Shown: piece after piece, positions 48,463 to 59,740 of the stretch
Numbering within the stretch: the stretch's first letter is position 1
Layout of the letters: the number at the start of each line of letters is the position of its first letter
NCBI RefSeq assembly: GCF_016908195.1
Contig: NZ_JAFBDK010000001.1
Span: forward strand, 285,500-349,499
Reading direction: 5' to 3'
DNA from: Jeotgalibacillus terrae
GTDB lineage: Bacteria; Bacillota; Bacilli; Bacillales; Jeotgalibacillaceae
DNA: 64,000 nt
Notes under the pieces: model-generated
Databases searched by the model: none
Told to the model about the DNA's origin: nothing
Seen by the model: only the letters and a program-made list of their open reading frames with translations
Made by a program: the position numbers and the translations under genes

Positions 48463-49647
48463 TTATTCCTCATCATTTACACTGTAGATGTATTGTTCTG
48501 CTTTCTGCTCATGTTCTTCGAGCGTTTCTGAGTAATACATCGCGCCGTCTTCAGCTGATGTCAGGAAGTAATAGTACTCAGAATCTTCCGGATTGATTGC
48601 CGCTTCAATTGATGTCGCGCCAGGTGCTGCGATTGGTCCAGGCGGAAGTCCCTGTACCTGATACGTGTTATAAGGGTCCTGGATTTCAAGGTCTTCAAAT
48701 AGTACTCTTTCCTGCCACTCACCTTTTGCATATAACACTGTCGGGTCAGTCTGCAGCGGCATTCCTTCTTCCATGCGATTATAAAAAATGCCCGCAATCA
48801 TTGATCTGTCTGTCGTGGCTGCCGCCTCTTCTTCAAGTAGCGAAGCCATTGTAATCAGGTCATGTACAGTCATGACTTTTGCTTCTTCAGCACCTGTTCC
48901 CGTATAATCACCTTCAGCAAATTCAGGGAGCAGATCCCGGTAAGGTGCTACATTTGTATCCATGGCATCCACCATCTGAGTAATAATCTCTTCAAGAGAA
49001 GGATTTTCCTCATAGTACGGATAAGTCGCAGGGAACAGATAGCCTTCAAGTGCAATCTTTACGTTTTCACCTTTCACCTCTTCTGTGATCAGCGAAGGAT
49101 ATTTCTCCATCAGAGAATTAATAAAAGCTTCATCTGTTACTTTTTCCATGAACTCTTCCTGCGTATAGTCGGTGTTTTCAGCAATAATATCACCGATTTC
49201 CTCAAGCCTTAAACCTTCAGGAATTGTCACATTAAATAATGGCTCATGATAAACTCTTCCTGTCTTCAGACTTTCTGTAATTTCACTCAGTGTCATAGCC
49301 GGAGACAAATTATACGTACCTGCCTGAAATTCAGATTCATTGTTAAACTTCAGATAGTATTTATAGACCTGAGCATTTTTGATAACACCGCTATCCTCAA
49401 GCGTCTGTGAGATTCCATCTACTGATGAACCGATTGGAATTTCAACTGAAATGGCGTTTTCATCTGTCTCATCCATCGGTTCAAGTGCTGAGCTGATATA
49501 TGAATAAGCCCCAAGTGCTGCGCCAATTGATAGAAACACAAAGACGATCAATAAAATAAATACAATCTTTCTTACCTGTCTGGCTTCATTTTTTCTTTCC
49601 TGCAAGTTCAGCTTCCACTGATCTATTAAACTTGATTTTTCGCTCAA
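48463..49647 (-). CDS. mltG: Endolytic transglycosylase MltG (YrrL)
   Basis: A 394-residue YceG/MltG-like protein. It has a single membrane segment at residues 27-50 (IVFILLIVFVFLSIGAAL), a LysM-like/linker region and the catalytic domain near residues 190-360 (EGYLFPATYPYYEEN; catalytic Glu in MASLLEEEAAATTDR; TDPTVLYAKGEW). It cuts nascent glycan strands. The C-terminal tail is charged (EEHEQKAEQYIYSVNDEE). Confidence 0.95.
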   Translation of the reverse strand: MSEKSSLIDQWKLNLQERKNEARQVRKIVFILLIVFVFLSIGAALGAYSYISSALEPMDETDENAISVEIPIGSSVDGISQTLEDSGVIKNAQVYKYYLKFNNESEFQAGTYNLSPAMTLSEITESLKTGRVYHEPLFNVTIPEGLRLEEIGDIIAENTDYTQEEFMEKVTDEAFINSLMEKYPSLITEEVKGENVKIALEGYLFPATYPYYEENPSLEEIITQMVDAMDTNVAPYRDLLPEFAEGDYTGTGAEEAKVMTVHDLITMASLLEEEAAATTDRSMIAGIFYNRMEEGMPLQTDPTVLYAKGEWQERVLFEDLEIQDPYNTYQVQGLPPGPIAAPGATSIEAAINPEDSEYYYFLTSAEDGAMYYSETLEEHEQKAEQYIYSVNDEE

Positions 49648-49692
49648 TCAATTTCCCCCCAAAAACTGGTGCTCAATTTTCTCAATGGTCTC

Positions 49693-49720
49693 ATTATACA
49701 ATAAAAATAAGCGGGGGCAA
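49693..49720 (-). promoter_or_regulatory. Promoter of mltG, overlapping a terminator
   Basis: On the minus strand TTGCCC (49720-49715), 16-bp spacer, TATAAT (49698-49693). It lies over the stem of the terminator of the upstream operon, so read-through and initiation may interfere. Confidence 0.5.
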
Positions 49721-49734
49721 ATAGCTGCCCCCGC
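49700..49734 (-). terminator. Terminator of the yrzL-ruvX-yrzB operon
   Basis: GCGGGGGCA (49711-49719) and TGCCCCCGC (49726-49734) form a very stable 9-bp stem followed on the minus strand by TTATTTTTATT. Confidence 0.9.
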
Positions 49735-49745
49735 TTTCGGTTATC

Positions 49746-50036
49746 TTACTCGTTTTCTTCCTCATCAAGGAAAGTATTCAGCATTTCCTCAATCAGATCC
49801 CATTCTTCTTCTGATTCAACAGGCTTCAGTTCGCCTTCAGAATTTTCATCATTCGGCTCGAATGATGACGCATGGATTTCAATTTCCTCTTCTTCTGTAT
49901 CTCCTACCGGATAGTAAAGTACATATGATTTTTGAAATTGATCTGAATCAAAAGTAAATAGTACTTCGCAAAGCACTTCATTTCCCTGCTCATCAATTAC
50001 TGTAATCTGCTTTTCTCCGTGTTCCATTTCAGTCAC
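49746..50036 (-). CDS. yrzB: DUF1292 protein YrzB
   Basis: A 96-residue acidic protein starting [20 protein letters not shown], with [20 protein letters not shown], and acidic end, typical of the DUF1292/YrzB family after ruvX. Function unknown. Confidence 0.95.
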   Translation of the reverse strand: MTEMEHGEKQITVIDEQGNEVLCEVLFTFDSDQFQKSYVLYYPVGDTEEEEIEIHASSFEPNDENSEGELKPVESEEEWDLIEEMLNTFLDEEENE

Positions 50037-50037
50037 C

Positions 50038-50463
50038 TCATTTAGTATTGCTGTCTAGATACCCTTGAAGGATCATAACAGCTGCCATTTTATCAATTAC
50101 TTTTTTTCTTTTACCTCTGCTCATATCTGCTTCGAGCAGCACACGTTCAGCTGCCATTGTACTTAAGCGCTCATCCCAGTAGACAATCTCAGCATCAATT
50201 CTTCTACCGAGCATATCACCATAACGCTGACTGGCTTCAGCTCGTGGACCAAGCGAATTATTCATATTTTTAGGAAGACCGATGACGATTTTCGAAACGT
50301 CATGTTCTTCGGCTATTTCTATGATCCGCTTAAAGCCAAACTGACCGGCAGCTTCATTAATTTTTACTGTTTCAATCCCCTGGGCTGTCCACCCGAGGGC
50401 ATCACTGACGGCGACTCCAATTGTTTTAGAGCCGACGTCAAGTCCCATAATTTTCATTTTCAA
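50038..50463 (-). CDS. ruvX: Pre-16S rRNA nuclease / RuvX-family (YrrK)
   Basis: A 141-residue YqgF-family nuclease (YrrK). It shows the RNase H-like motif [35 protein letters not shown] and [16 protein letters not shown]. It processes the 5' end of 16S rRNA. The start may be ATG 50463 or the third codon. It overlaps yrzL by 4 nt. Confidence 0.95.
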   Translation of the reverse strand: MKMKIMGLDVGSKTIGVAVSDALGWTAQGIETVKINEAAGQFGFKRIIEIAEEHDVSKIVIGLPKNMNNSLGPRAEASQRYGDMLGRRIDAEIVYWDERLSTMAAERVLLEADMSRGKRKKVIDKMAAVMILQGYLDSNTK

Positions 50464-50726
50464 CCCTCTTTATGCTGCTGAAGGTAAAACTTCACCAATT
50501 CTTCAATGATTTCGTCCCGTTCCAATTTACGGATAACATTCCTCGCATCCTGATGACGTGGAATATAGGCTGGGTCACCTGATAAGAGATACCCCACTAT
50601 CTGATTGATCGGATTGTAGCCTTTTTCTTCGAGTGCTTCAAATACCTGAACAAGAACCCGCTGTACTTCCTGATCAGCTGAATCATCTCCAAAGTCAAAC
50701 CGCATCGTTTTATCAAATGAGCTCAT
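50460..50726 (-). CDS. yrzL: IreB family regulatory protein YrzL
   Basis: An 88-residue DUF965/IreB protein (starts [20 protein letters not shown], then [20 protein letters not shown]). ATG 50726 follows GAGGTG; a GTG at 50735 is part of the same site. IreB is a phospho-target of the PASTA kinase in enterococci; the role here is inferred. It overlaps ruvX by 4 nt. Confidence 0.95.
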   Translation of the reverse strand: MSSFDKTMRFDFGDDSADQEVQRVLVQVFEALEEKGYNPINQIVGYLLSGDPAYIPRHQDARNVIRKLERDEIIEELVKFYLQQHKEG

Positions 50727-50802
50727 CAACAACACCTCACTACGGAATCACATTCATTCCAATTATCCAACTATTGCTATTGTACACCAGATAGCAACAG
50801 AA

Positions 50803-53436
50803 TCAAATTGATTTAACCCATTCAGGCACAAATTGAAGAGCTTCCTCTACCCGTGAAGGATCTTTACCTCCTGCCTGAGCCATATCAGGACGGCCTCCGC
50901 CTCCGCCTCCGCAGATAGCAGCAATTTCTTTAATCAGTTTGCCTGCATGGTAACCCTGGTCAATAAGATCTTTCGTCACACCTGCAATCATCTGTACCTT
51001 TCCATCATTCACTGCGATCAGTACAAGTACACCTGAACCGATTTTGTTTTTCACATCATCAGCCATCGTTCTAAGTGTATTCATATCAGATGCCTGAACT
51101 TTTTCTGCAAGGACTGAGACGCCATCGATATTCTGAACGCGATCCATGATATTTTTAGCTTCAATATTGGATAGTTTCGCGTGTAGAGATTCGTTTTCAC
51201 GCTGGACAGATTTAAGGTCAGTCTGAATTGCTTCGATCCGGCTTTCAAGATCTTTCGGGTTGGATTTCAGCACTGCTGCAGAACGATTAAGCACGTCGAT
51301 CTGTTCATTCATCAGTCGGTAAGCTGACTCACCCGTTACTGCTTCAATACGTCTTGTACCTGCACCGATTCCTGCTTCAGATGCAATTCTGAATAACCCG
51401 ATCTCAGCAGTATTGCCAACATGGCAGCCGCCGCAAAGCTCAAGGCTGTAGTCCCCGATTGATACAACACGGACTTCAGAGCCGTACTTTTCACCGAATA
51501 ATGCCATTGCACCCATTGCTTTTGCTTCATCAAGTGATTTAATATCTGTGCCCACAGAGTAGCTTGTCCAGATCTTTTGGTTTACAATCTCTTCAATTTT
51601 GCTTAATTCTTCTTTGGTTACCTGACCAAAGTGTGAAAAGTCAAAGCGCAGACGGTCTGGTGAAACCAGTGAACCAGCCTGATTGACATGGTCACCAAGT
51701 ACATCTTTTAAGGCCTGATGCAGCAGATGGGTTGCTGTATGATTTTTTGTAATCTTATTTCGTGCTGCATCACTGACGCTTGCAATTACGCTGTCACCCT
51801 TCTTAATTGAACCGCTCACAACCGTTCCTGTATGAAGGTTCTGTCCGTTCGGTGCTTTTTTAACATCGTTTACTTCAATGACACAGCCTTCATGTGTAAC
51901 AGTCCCTTTATCACCAATCTGACCGCCGCTTTCCGCATAAAACGGTGTCTCTGCAAGTACAAACTGGATGTCGGTTCCTTCAGAAGCTTCTGTCGCAAAT
52001 TCACCATTGATAACTAAATCCTCTAGAGTAGTCGTATGCGAAAGTCTGTTATACCCTACGAATTCACTTTGTGTATGGATGTCACCAAGCACTCCACCCT
52101 GAACCTGCATGGACCCGCTTTCCTGGCGTGCAGCTCTCGCGCGGCTGCGCTGGCCTTCCATCTCTTTTTCAAAACCTCGCTGATCAATTGAGAGACTATT
52201 TTCTTCAGCGTATTCCTGGGTAAGCTCTACCGGGAATCCGAAAGTATCATACAGTCTGAAGACATCTGTTCCGCTGATTTCATTCGAACCGTCTACCTTT
52301 GCTTTTTTCATCAGGTCAGTCAGAATCGCAAGACCTTCATTCAGCGTTTCGTGGAAGCGCTCTTCTTCTGTCTTAATGACTTTCTGGATGAATTCCTGCT
52401 TGCTTTTCACTTCAGGATAGAAATCAATCATAATATCAGCTACTACCGTTACAAGTTCATACATGAACGGGCGGTTGATGCCGATTTGTTTAGCGTAGCG
52501 GACAGCTCTTCTAAGCAGGCGACGTAATACGTACCCTCTGCCTTCATTTGAAGGAAGTGCTCCGTCACCCACAGCGAATGCGACTGTTCTGATATGGTCA
52601 GCAACCACCTTAAACGCTGTATCTTCTTCACTATTCTGTCCGTAACGTCTTTTTGCAATTAGCTCAGTTGCTTCGATGATCGGCATAAACAGATCTGTTT
52701 CAAAATTTGTGGGAACATCCTGAACGACGCACGCCATTCTCTCAAGTCCCATCCCTGTATCAATGTTTTTCTTAGGAAGCGGGGTATATGTGTCATCTGC
52801 ATTGTGGTTGAACTGTGAGAACACCAGGTTCCAGATTTCAAGGTACCGCTCATTTTCCCCGCCTGCATATAATTCAGGGTCAGTCGGGTCGTTCCCGTAC
52901 TCTTCACCGCGGTCATAGAAGATTTCAGAATTAGGTCCACTTGGTCCTTCTCCGATATCCCAGAAGTTGCCTTCGAGTCTGATGATTCTTTCTGCAGGAA
53001 CACCAACTTTTTTATGCCAGATATCATAAGCTTCATCATCTTCAGGGTGGATCGTCACTGAAAGTTTCTCAGGGTCAAAACCGATCCATTTTTCTGACGT
53101 CAGAAACTCCCATGCCCATTCAATTGCTTCTTCCTTGAAGTACTCACCAATTGAAAAGTTACCCAGCATTTCAAAGAATGTGTGGTGTCTGGCTGTTTTA
53201 CCGACATTTTCAATATCATTTGTACGGATCGATTTTTGTGCATTCACGATTCTCGGGTTTGCCGGAATAACACGTCCGTCAAAATATTTTTTCAGCGTCG
53301 CAACACCGCTGTTAATCCATAGCAGTGACGGATCTTCGTGCGGTACAAGTGAAGCACTTGGTTCCACATCGTGTTTTTTCTCTTTAAAGAAATCTAAGTA
53401 CATTTGTCTGATTTGTGCACCAGTCCACTTTTCCAT
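50803..53436 (-). CDS. alaS: Alanyl-tRNA synthetase
   Basis: An 877-residue class II alanyl-tRNA synthetase. The N-terminal catalytic domain is followed by tRNA recognition, then an editing domain with zinc-type residues [11 protein letters not shown] and CGGCHVGNT, and the C-terminal [15 protein letters not shown] (C-Ala, DHHA1-like). It attaches Ala to tRNA-Ala and removes mischarged Ser and Gly. It is controlled by a T-box leader. ATG 53436 is 7 nt after GGAGG (alternative 53439). Confidence 0.98.
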   Translation of the reverse strand: MEKWTGAQIRQMYLDFFKEKKHDVEPSASLVPHEDPSLLWINSGVATLKKYFDGRVIPANPRIVNAQKSIRTNDIENVGKTARHHTFFEMLGNFSIGEYFKEEAIEWAWEFLTSEKWIGFDPEKLSVTIHPEDDEAYDIWHKKVGVPAERIIRLEGNFWDIGEGPSGPNSEIFYDRGEEYGNDPTDPELYAGGENERYLEIWNLVFSQFNHNADDTYTPLPKKNIDTGMGLERMACVVQDVPTNFETDLFMPIIEATELIAKRRYGQNSEEDTAFKVVADHIRTVAFAVGDGALPSNEGRGYVLRRLLRRAVRYAKQIGINRPFMYELVTVVADIMIDFYPEVKSKQEFIQKVIKTEEERFHETLNEGLAILTDLMKKAKVDGSNEISGTDVFRLYDTFGFPVELTQEYAEENSLSIDQRGFEKEMEGQRSRARAARQESGSMQVQGGVLGDIHTQSEFVGYNRLSHTTTLEDLVINGEFATEASEGTDIQFVLAETPFYAESGGQIGDKGTVTHEGCVIEVNDVKKAPNGQNLHTGTVVSGSIKKGDSVIASVSDAARNKITKNHTATHLLHQALKDVLGDHVNQAGSLVSPDRLRFDFSHFGQVTKEELSKIEEIVNQKIWTSYSVGTDIKSLDEAKAMGAMALFGEKYGSEVRVVSIGDYSLELCGGCHVGNTAEIGLFRIASEAGIGAGTRRIEAVTGESAYRLMNEQIDVLNRSAAVLKSNPKDLESRIEAIQTDLKSVQRENESLHAKLSNIEAKNIMDRVQNIDGVSVLAEKVQASDMNTLRTMADDVKNKIGSGVLVLIAVNDGKVQMIAGVTKDLIDQGYHAGKLIKEIAAICGGGGGGRPDMAQAGGKDPSRVEEALQFVPEWVKSI

Positions 53437-53469
53437 CATAGTTCCTCCTTAAAATTCCCGAATCGTCTG

Positions 53470-53712
53470 AGACAACAAAAAAAAGGGTCCTCAATCCTAC
53501 ACAGGGACGAGATAACACTCGCGGTACCACCCTGGTTATGGGATTGAAAACCCATCACTCTCATTGCTTTAACGCAGCAGACGGCAGTTTTTCACTGCAC
53601 TCCGGACCAGCTTTCCACTGACGCTCCATTAAATTCCTTTCAGCCTGAGGGAATTCTCTCTTTAAATGAGTCATTCAGCGTACTTGTTCCTTCTTCGAGA
53701 TTCATTATTCTA
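53470..53712 (-). promoter_or_regulatory. T-box leader of alaS
   Basis: The minus-strand leader carries the conserved T-box GGTGGTACCGCG (53531-53520). A terminator hairpin and T-run follow (CGTCCC...GGGACC region, then eight T residues at 53484-53477). Uncharged tRNA-Ala should stabilise the antiterminator and allow alaS transcription. I could not assign the specifier codon with certainty from eye alone. The gene-free stretch 53437-53750 is explained by this leader and its promoter. Confidence 0.95.
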
Positions 53713-53718
53713 CCTGAA

Positions 53719-53748
53719 ATTATATGAGAGATCATGAGGGTTTGTCAA
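53719..53748 (-). promoter_or_regulatory. Promoter of alaS
   Basis: On the minus strand TTGACA (53748-53743), 18-bp spacer, TATAAT (53724-53719), both full consensus. The -35 abuts the recD2 stop at 53750. Confidence 0.9.
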
Positions 53749-53749
53749 T

Positions 53750-56128
53750 TCAACCTTGAGATGTTTCAAGAAAATCGTAAGGCGTGACCCCTTCCATTCC
53801 AATCATCGGATCTGCCCCACCTTCAAAAGGATCAGCATTTTCATCAGTTACCTCAACTGCACCAGCAAGTCTCTCAGTCAATGAGGTCATCCGTTTTAAG
53901 TCATCTTTTCTTTCAACGCCGTACCGGAAAGCATCTTCTTCCCCACACATAATCAGAAATTTACTGCTTCTGGTGATCGCTGTGTAAAGCAGGTTTCTTC
54001 TAAGCATTCTTGAGTAACTTTTCACAACCGGAAGGACCACAATCGGAAATTCACTTCCCTGGGATTTATGAATGGAGCAGCAGAATGCATGAGTAATCTG
54101 ATTCAGATCCTGTCTTGTATAAGTGACTTCAACTCCGTCAAATGAAACCAGAATCATATCCTGCTTTTCAGTATTTTCCTTCGCGTAAAAAATGGAAATC
54201 ACTTCACCCATATCACCGTTAAAAACATTGCTTTCGGGCTGATTTACAAGCTGCAGCACCTTATCACCAATCCGGTACACAATGTCTCCCCACTTCAGTT
54301 CTTTCCTGGATCCATCATCATTAGGATTCATCAGCTGCTGCAGCAGTGCATTCAGCTTATCAATCCCTGCCGGACCTCTGTACATGGGTGCAAGTACCTG
54401 AATGTCTTTAGCTGTATACCCTTTTTTCATTGCATTTTTTACAACTTTTCCAACAACCTCGTCCATCTGCGCAGCTCTGCAGGGGATAAATGATCTGTCA
54501 GCAAAAGGCTTTCTGATCGTGTCAGGCACCTGTCCTTTTTTCATATGGTGAGCAAGCTCAATAATAGAGGATCCTTCTTCCTGACGGTAAATATCGGTGA
54601 GCTCAACTGCAGGGACTTTTTTTGCTTCAAGAAGGTCCTGCAGCACTTGACCCGGCCCTACTGAAGGAAGCTGATCCTGATCCCCAACCAGTATCACCTG
54701 CATAGAATCCGGTACAGCCTGCAGGAGCTTATTCGCAAGCCATGTATCAACCATTGACATCTCATCAATAATTAAAAGTCTGCCTGAAATCATTCTGTCG
54801 TCGTCTTCCTCATCCATATCTTCCTGACCGTTAAACCCAAGCAGACGGTGGATCGTCATTGCTTTCAGACCGGTTGATTCCGTCATTCTTTTCGCAGCTC
54901 TTCCGGTAGGAGCGGCCAGCACAACAGGGAAGGGATCGTCTTTTGCATACTGATCAGGGTCAAGTGACAGCCCGTGAAGCTCAGCGTAAAGCTCAACAAT
55001 CCCTTTAATAACAGTTGTTTTTCCGGTACCCGGACCCCCTGTCAGGATCATCATGGGAGAAGACAGTGCGGTTTGAATTGCTTCTTTTTGAGAAGGTGCA
55101 TATGTAACACTGATTCTCTCTTCCAGGTCACCGAGTGCCAGCAGAAATTCCGCTTCCGGGAACTGATCGTATATATCAGTGTTTGAGATCAGGCGATCGA
55201 TGCTTGAAGCGATTCCAACTTCTGAAAAATACAGTGAAGGCAGATAAACTTTTTTATTTTCCCCGACAATTTTTGTTTCTTCATGCAATTCAACCAGACG
55301 TCCTGATATATCACTGTACTCAATTTTTTCGGGCTGGTGTTTTTCAAGCAGTTCCTTCACTCTGATCAGCAGCTGTTTTGAGTCAGCATACACGTGACCT
55401 TCCTGCATGGATAATTGCGTGATTGTATACAGACAGGCAGCTTTAATTCTGTCAGGGTGTTTACCTGAAAGTCCCAGCTGCCTTCCAAGTTCATCAGCCT
55501 TACCAAAGCCCACTCCCTCAATATCATGTACGAGCTGATAAGGATTCTTCTCAATCACCTCAACAGTCGTTTCCTGGTAAAACTGATAGATCTTCATCGA
55601 AAGCTGCGGACCAAATCCCCAGTCATTTAACAGCACCATGATGCGCTCTAACCCCTGATGTTCAATCAACACTTCATGGATGTGGTGAGCTTTCTCCTCT
55701 GAGAGCTTTGGCACTTCAAAAAGAACAGATTCATTTTCCATGATTTTTGAAATGGCATTTTCTCCGAGCGTATCAACAATTTTTTCTGCAGTCTTTCTGC
55801 CGATTCCGTTGAATAAATCACTTGAAAGATAGTGGATAATTCCCTGCTTGGTCTGAGGCAGCTCCTTTTTAAACCGTTCAGCGATGAACTGGGGGCCAAA
55901 GCGCGGATGCTCTTTCACTTTACCGTAAAAAACGTACGTATCATCCTCCTGCATCGATGGAAAGTGACCGGTTACAACCATTTCCTTCTCTGCATTTGCA
56001 ATGTTTGTGTCAGACACACGGATCCTTACGACTGAATACATATTGTCTTCATTGTAAAATATAGATACGATCAGCGTTCCTTTTACGTATAGTTCTTCAG
56101 TAAACAGATCCGTCTGCTGCCCCTTCAT
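53750..56128 (-). CDS. recD2: ATP-dependent DNA helicase RecD2 (YrrC)
   Basis: A 792-residue RecD2 (long N-terminal domain with HhH repeats, residues about 90-200; then RecA-like domains). Walker A GGPGTGKTTVIKGIVELY near 365, Walker B LLIIDEMSMVDTWLANKLLQ, GDQDQLPSVGPGQVLQDLLE and the final CCSIHKSQGSEFPIVVLP are intact. It unwinds DNA 5'-3' and acts in repair. In B. subtilis it is near alaS too. Confidence 0.96.
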   Translation of the reverse strand: MKGQQTDLFTEELYVKGTLIVSIFYNEDNMYSVVRIRVSDTNIANAEKEMVVTGHFPSMQEDDTYVFYGKVKEHPRFGPQFIAERFKKELPQTKQGIIHYLSSDLFNGIGRKTAEKIVDTLGENAISKIMENESVLFEVPKLSEEKAHHIHEVLIEHQGLERIMVLLNDWGFGPQLSMKIYQFYQETTVEVIEKNPYQLVHDIEGVGFGKADELGRQLGLSGKHPDRIKAACLYTITQLSMQEGHVYADSKQLLIRVKELLEKHQPEKIEYSDISGRLVELHEETKIVGENKKVYLPSLYFSEVGIASSIDRLISNTDIYDQFPEAEFLLALGDLEERISVTYAPSQKEAIQTALSSPMMILTGGPGTGKTTVIKGIVELYAELHGLSLDPDQYAKDDPFPVVLAAPTGRAAKRMTESTGLKAMTIHRLLGFNGQEDMDEEDDDRMISGRLLIIDEMSMVDTWLANKLLQAVPDSMQVILVGDQDQLPSVGPGQVLQDLLEAKKVPAVELTDIYRQEEGSSIIELAHHMKKGQVPDTIRKPFADRSFIPCRAAQMDEVVGKVVKNAMKKGYTAKDIQVLAPMYRGPAGIDKLNALLQQLMNPNDDGSRKELKWGDIVYRIGDKVLQLVNQPESNVFNGDMGEVISIFYAKENTEKQDMILVSFDGVEVTYTRQDLNQITHAFCCSIHKSQGSEFPIVVLPVVKSYSRMLRRNLLYTAITRSSKFLIMCGEEDAFRYGVERKDDLKRMTSLTERLAGAVEVTDENADPFEGGADPMIGMEGVTPYDFLETSQG

Positions 56129-56142
56129 GAAAGACTCCTCCT

Positions 56143-56811
56143 TTAATTCCCTTCGATTGCCTGCTGCATGATTTTACGTCCGTTGAGTGCAAGATAATGA
56201 CCAGGCTGCACATCAATTGCCTGCTCAAAACAGCTCAGCGCTTTTTTTGCATCTTCCTCGAATCCTGCATAAGCAACACCGAGGTTATATAGTGCGTCCG
56301 CGTGATCTGCGTCAAGTTCCACTGCACGGCGTAATGCGGTAATCGCTTCAGTACCGTGTTCAAGATTAGCAAGCGCAAGTCCATACTGAAAATGTGCTTC
56401 AGCATCTTCAGGTGACAATTCAACTGCCCTCTGAAGATATGGTACAGCAAGTTTCACCTGATCATTATTCATGAATGACATGCCAAGCATAAAATAGGCA
56501 TCGTGGTCTTCAAGTCCCGCCTTCAGTGCTTTTTCGTATAACACAGCCGCTTCCTGAAAACGTTCCTGATTATAATACAGATTAGCGAGTGCATAGTATG
56601 CTGCTCCGGCATTTTCGTCGAGCGTCAGTGCTTTTTGGTAAAATCGTTCTGCTTTTTCAATTTCCTCAAATCTTGCAAGAATGTTTCCAAAATTAATATA
56701 AGCAGCAGGGTCTTCAGGGTTTTTCTCAATCTGTTCATTCAGAAGCTTTAAGGCTTCTTCAATGTCACCTTTTTGAATCAGTTCAATTGCTTTTTCATTT
56801 AAAGATTGCAT
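56143..56811 (-). CDS. Tetratricopeptide-repeat protein (YrrB-like)
   Basis: A 222-residue all-helical protein of about six TPR units (e.g. DPAAYINFGNILARFEEIEK, AEAHFQYGLALANLEHGTEA, DALYNLGVAYAGFEEDAKKA). It is like B. subtilis YrrB, encoded next to recD2 and mnmA. It probably mediates protein contacts; the partner is unknown. Confidence 0.95.
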   Translation of the reverse strand: MQSLNEKAIELIQKGDIEEALKLLNEQIEKNPEDPAAYINFGNILARFEEIEKAERFYQKALTLDENAGAAYYALANLYYNQERFQEAAVLYEKALKAGLEDHDAYFMLGMSFMNNDQVKLAVPYLQRAVELSPEDAEAHFQYGLALANLEHGTEAITALRRAVELDADHADALYNLGVAYAGFEEDAKKALSCFEQAIDVQPGHYLALNGRKIMQQAIEGN

Positions 56812-56861
56812 TTATTGTGTCTCCTTCGATCATCTTAGTTTGGGCTAGTATATCATACGGC

Positions 56862-56903
56862 ACAAAAAATGACCTGATGTGAGAACGGCTCACAAAAGGT
56901 CAT
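56862..56903 (-). terminator. Terminator of mnmA
   Basis: AGGTCAT (56897-56903) pairs with ATGACCT (56869-56875); inner TGTGAG/CTCACA extends the stem; the minus strand then has TTTTTTGTG. Confidence 0.85.
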
Positions 56904-56912
56904 GTTATCTGA

Positions 56913-58043
<1,131 letters not shown>

Positions 58044-58053
58044 TTATCAGCCG

Positions 58054-59190
58054 CTAAAAGCGTGCTGTCATTTTCTTAAGACTTTGTGCAATCGTTACAG
58101 CGTCTTCAGCAGTATTGTTATAACCGAAGCTGAAGCGGACCGAATTAAACAATTTGTCACTATCAGCGCCATACATTGCCGATAGCACATGTGAGGGCTC
58201 TACAGACCCTGCAGTACAGGCTGAACCGCTTGAAGCTGCAATGCCTTCAAGGTCAAGATTAATCAGGAGCGATTCAATCTCAGCACCCGGAATGCTTAAG
58301 TTTATCATGTGCGGCATTGCATGCTCAAGAGATCCGTTCACTTCATATTGTACGCCTGCATCGTTCAGTTCACTCAAAAGCGTTTCCTTGATTTTAAAAA
58401 GGTGCTCCGCTTTTTCTTCCTGATGATCAAAAGCATATTTAACCGCTTCAGCAAAACCCGCAATTGCAGCCAGATTCTCTGTGCCGGCTCTTTTCTTTCG
58501 CTCCTGCTCCCCGCCAAACACTGTTGGCTGGTGAGGTGTTCCATTTTTTATATAGAGAAAACCTGCACCCTTGGGTCCATTAATTTTATGAGAGGACACT
58601 GACAGCATATCAATCCCGTCATTCGTAACATTGAGGTCAATAAGGCCAAATGCCTGAACGGCGTCTGTATGAAAAACTGCCTGATGATCTTTCAACTGCT
58701 CACCGATTTCACTGATTGGCTGAAGCGTTCCTGATTCATTATTGCCATACATCACAGTGACAAGAATGGTATCTTCACGCAATGCTGCCTTAAATTCCTC
58801 TATACTGATTCTTCCATTCTCATCAACACCCAGGTACGTTACATCAAATCCCCGACGTTCAAGCTCTTCGCAGGGATGCAGTACTGCATGGTGTTCAACT
58901 GCAGTCGTAATAATGTGATTACCCCTATTTTTCATTGCTTCCACTGTACCGAAAATGGCGAGGTTATCAGCTTCCGTTCCCCCGCTCGTAAAATGAATTT
59001 CATTAAAATGAACGCCAAGCTTGTCAGCAATCAGCGTTCTGGCATCGTCAAGTATTTTTCTTGCTGCTCTCCCTGTCTGATGAATACTCGAAGGATTCCC
59101 ATAAGTCTCTTCCATGACTTTGATCATCACTGAAGTGACTTCAGGAAGCATCGGGGTAGTTGCAGCATGGTCAGCATAAATTCTATTCAA
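58054..59190 (-). CDS. Cysteine desulfurase (YrvO-type)
   Basis: A 378-residue class V PLP enzyme with the PLP-binding His/Asp and Lys (SVSSHKINGPKGAGFLY), and the mobile-loop catalytic Cys in SSGSACTAGSVEPSHVLSAM. It makes persulfide for tRNA thiolation; the dedicated partner is MnmA, as for B. subtilis YrvO. It lies between cymR and mnmA. Confidence 0.96.
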   Translation of the reverse strand: MNRIYADHAATTPMLPEVTSVMIKVMEETYGNPSSIHQTGRAARKILDDARTLIADKLGVHFNEIHFTSGGTEADNLAIFGTVEAMKNRGNHIITTAVEHHAVLHPCEELERRGFDVTYLGVDENGRISIEEFKAALREDTILVTVMYGNNESGTLQPISEIGEQLKDHQAVFHTDAVQAFGLIDLNVTNDGIDMLSVSSHKINGPKGAGFLYIKNGTPHQPTVFGGEQERKKRAGTENLAAIAGFAEAVKYAFDHQEEKAEHLFKIKETLLSELNDAGVQYEVNGSLEHAMPHMINLSIPGAEIESLLINLDLEGIAASSGSACTAGSVEPSHVLSAMYGADSDKLFNSVRFSFGYNNTAEDAVTIAQSLKKMTARF

Positions 59191-59206
59191 ACTAAAAACC
59201 CTCCTG

Positions 59207-59626
59207 TTAAATGTAGAACATATAAGCGTCTGATTCGCCTTCTTCTGTATAATTCGCTAAGTCTTCTATCGTTGTGTGATCAAGCACATTCCTCACAGCA
59301 TCTCTGATTCTGATCCAGAGCTCTTTTTGCGGCGGCGCTTCATTTTCAAGGCCTTCTACAGGACTGATTGGCCCTTCAAGCGTTCTAATAATGTCACCGG
59401 CAGAAATGTTTGCAGGTTCGTCTGCAAGGATATATCCACCATATGCACCCCGGACACTTTTAACAAAGCCTGAATTTCTGAGTGGTGCGATCAGCTGTTC
59501 AAGATAATGTTCAGATAAATTATGAGTTGTTGCAATTGATTTCAGAGAGATCGGGCCTTCCCCGTAATTTTTTGCCAGTTCAATCATGATTGTCAGACCA
59601 TAGCGGCCTTTCGTTGAGACTTTCAT
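59207..59626 (-). CDS. cymR: Cysteine metabolism repressor CymR (Rrf2 family)
   Basis: A 139-residue Rrf2-family winged HTH (MKVSTKGRYGLTIMIELAKN, then SLKSIATTHNLSEHYLEQLI, VRGAYGGYILADEPANISAG). It lacks the three-Cys iron-sulfur cluster of IscR, as CymR does. It controls cysteine synthesis together with CysK. It lies next to cysteine desulfurase and mnmA. Confidence 0.93.
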   Translation of the reverse strand: MKVSTKGRYGLTIMIELAKNYGEGPISLKSIATTHNLSEHYLEQLIAPLRNSGFVKSVRGAYGGYILADEPANISAGDIIRTLEGPISPVEGLENEAPPQKELWIRIRDAVRNVLDHTTIEDLANYTEEGESDAYMFYI

Positions 59627-59657
59627 GTGTCATCCACCTTTTCGCCTTTTTGCTTTT

Positions 59658-59666
59658 GCCATTATA
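59658..59666 (-). promoter_or_regulatory. Extended -10 promoter of cymR
   Basis: The minus strand has TGCTATAAT with the -10 at 59666-59661; the -35 is poor. It faces the rarA promoter on the opposite strand. Confidence 0.55.
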
Positions 59667-59740
59667 GCATATAACCTTTAGAATTGGCATGAATGCAATC
59701 TATTGGATTATGATGAAGACAATGAAACGGAGGAGATCTT

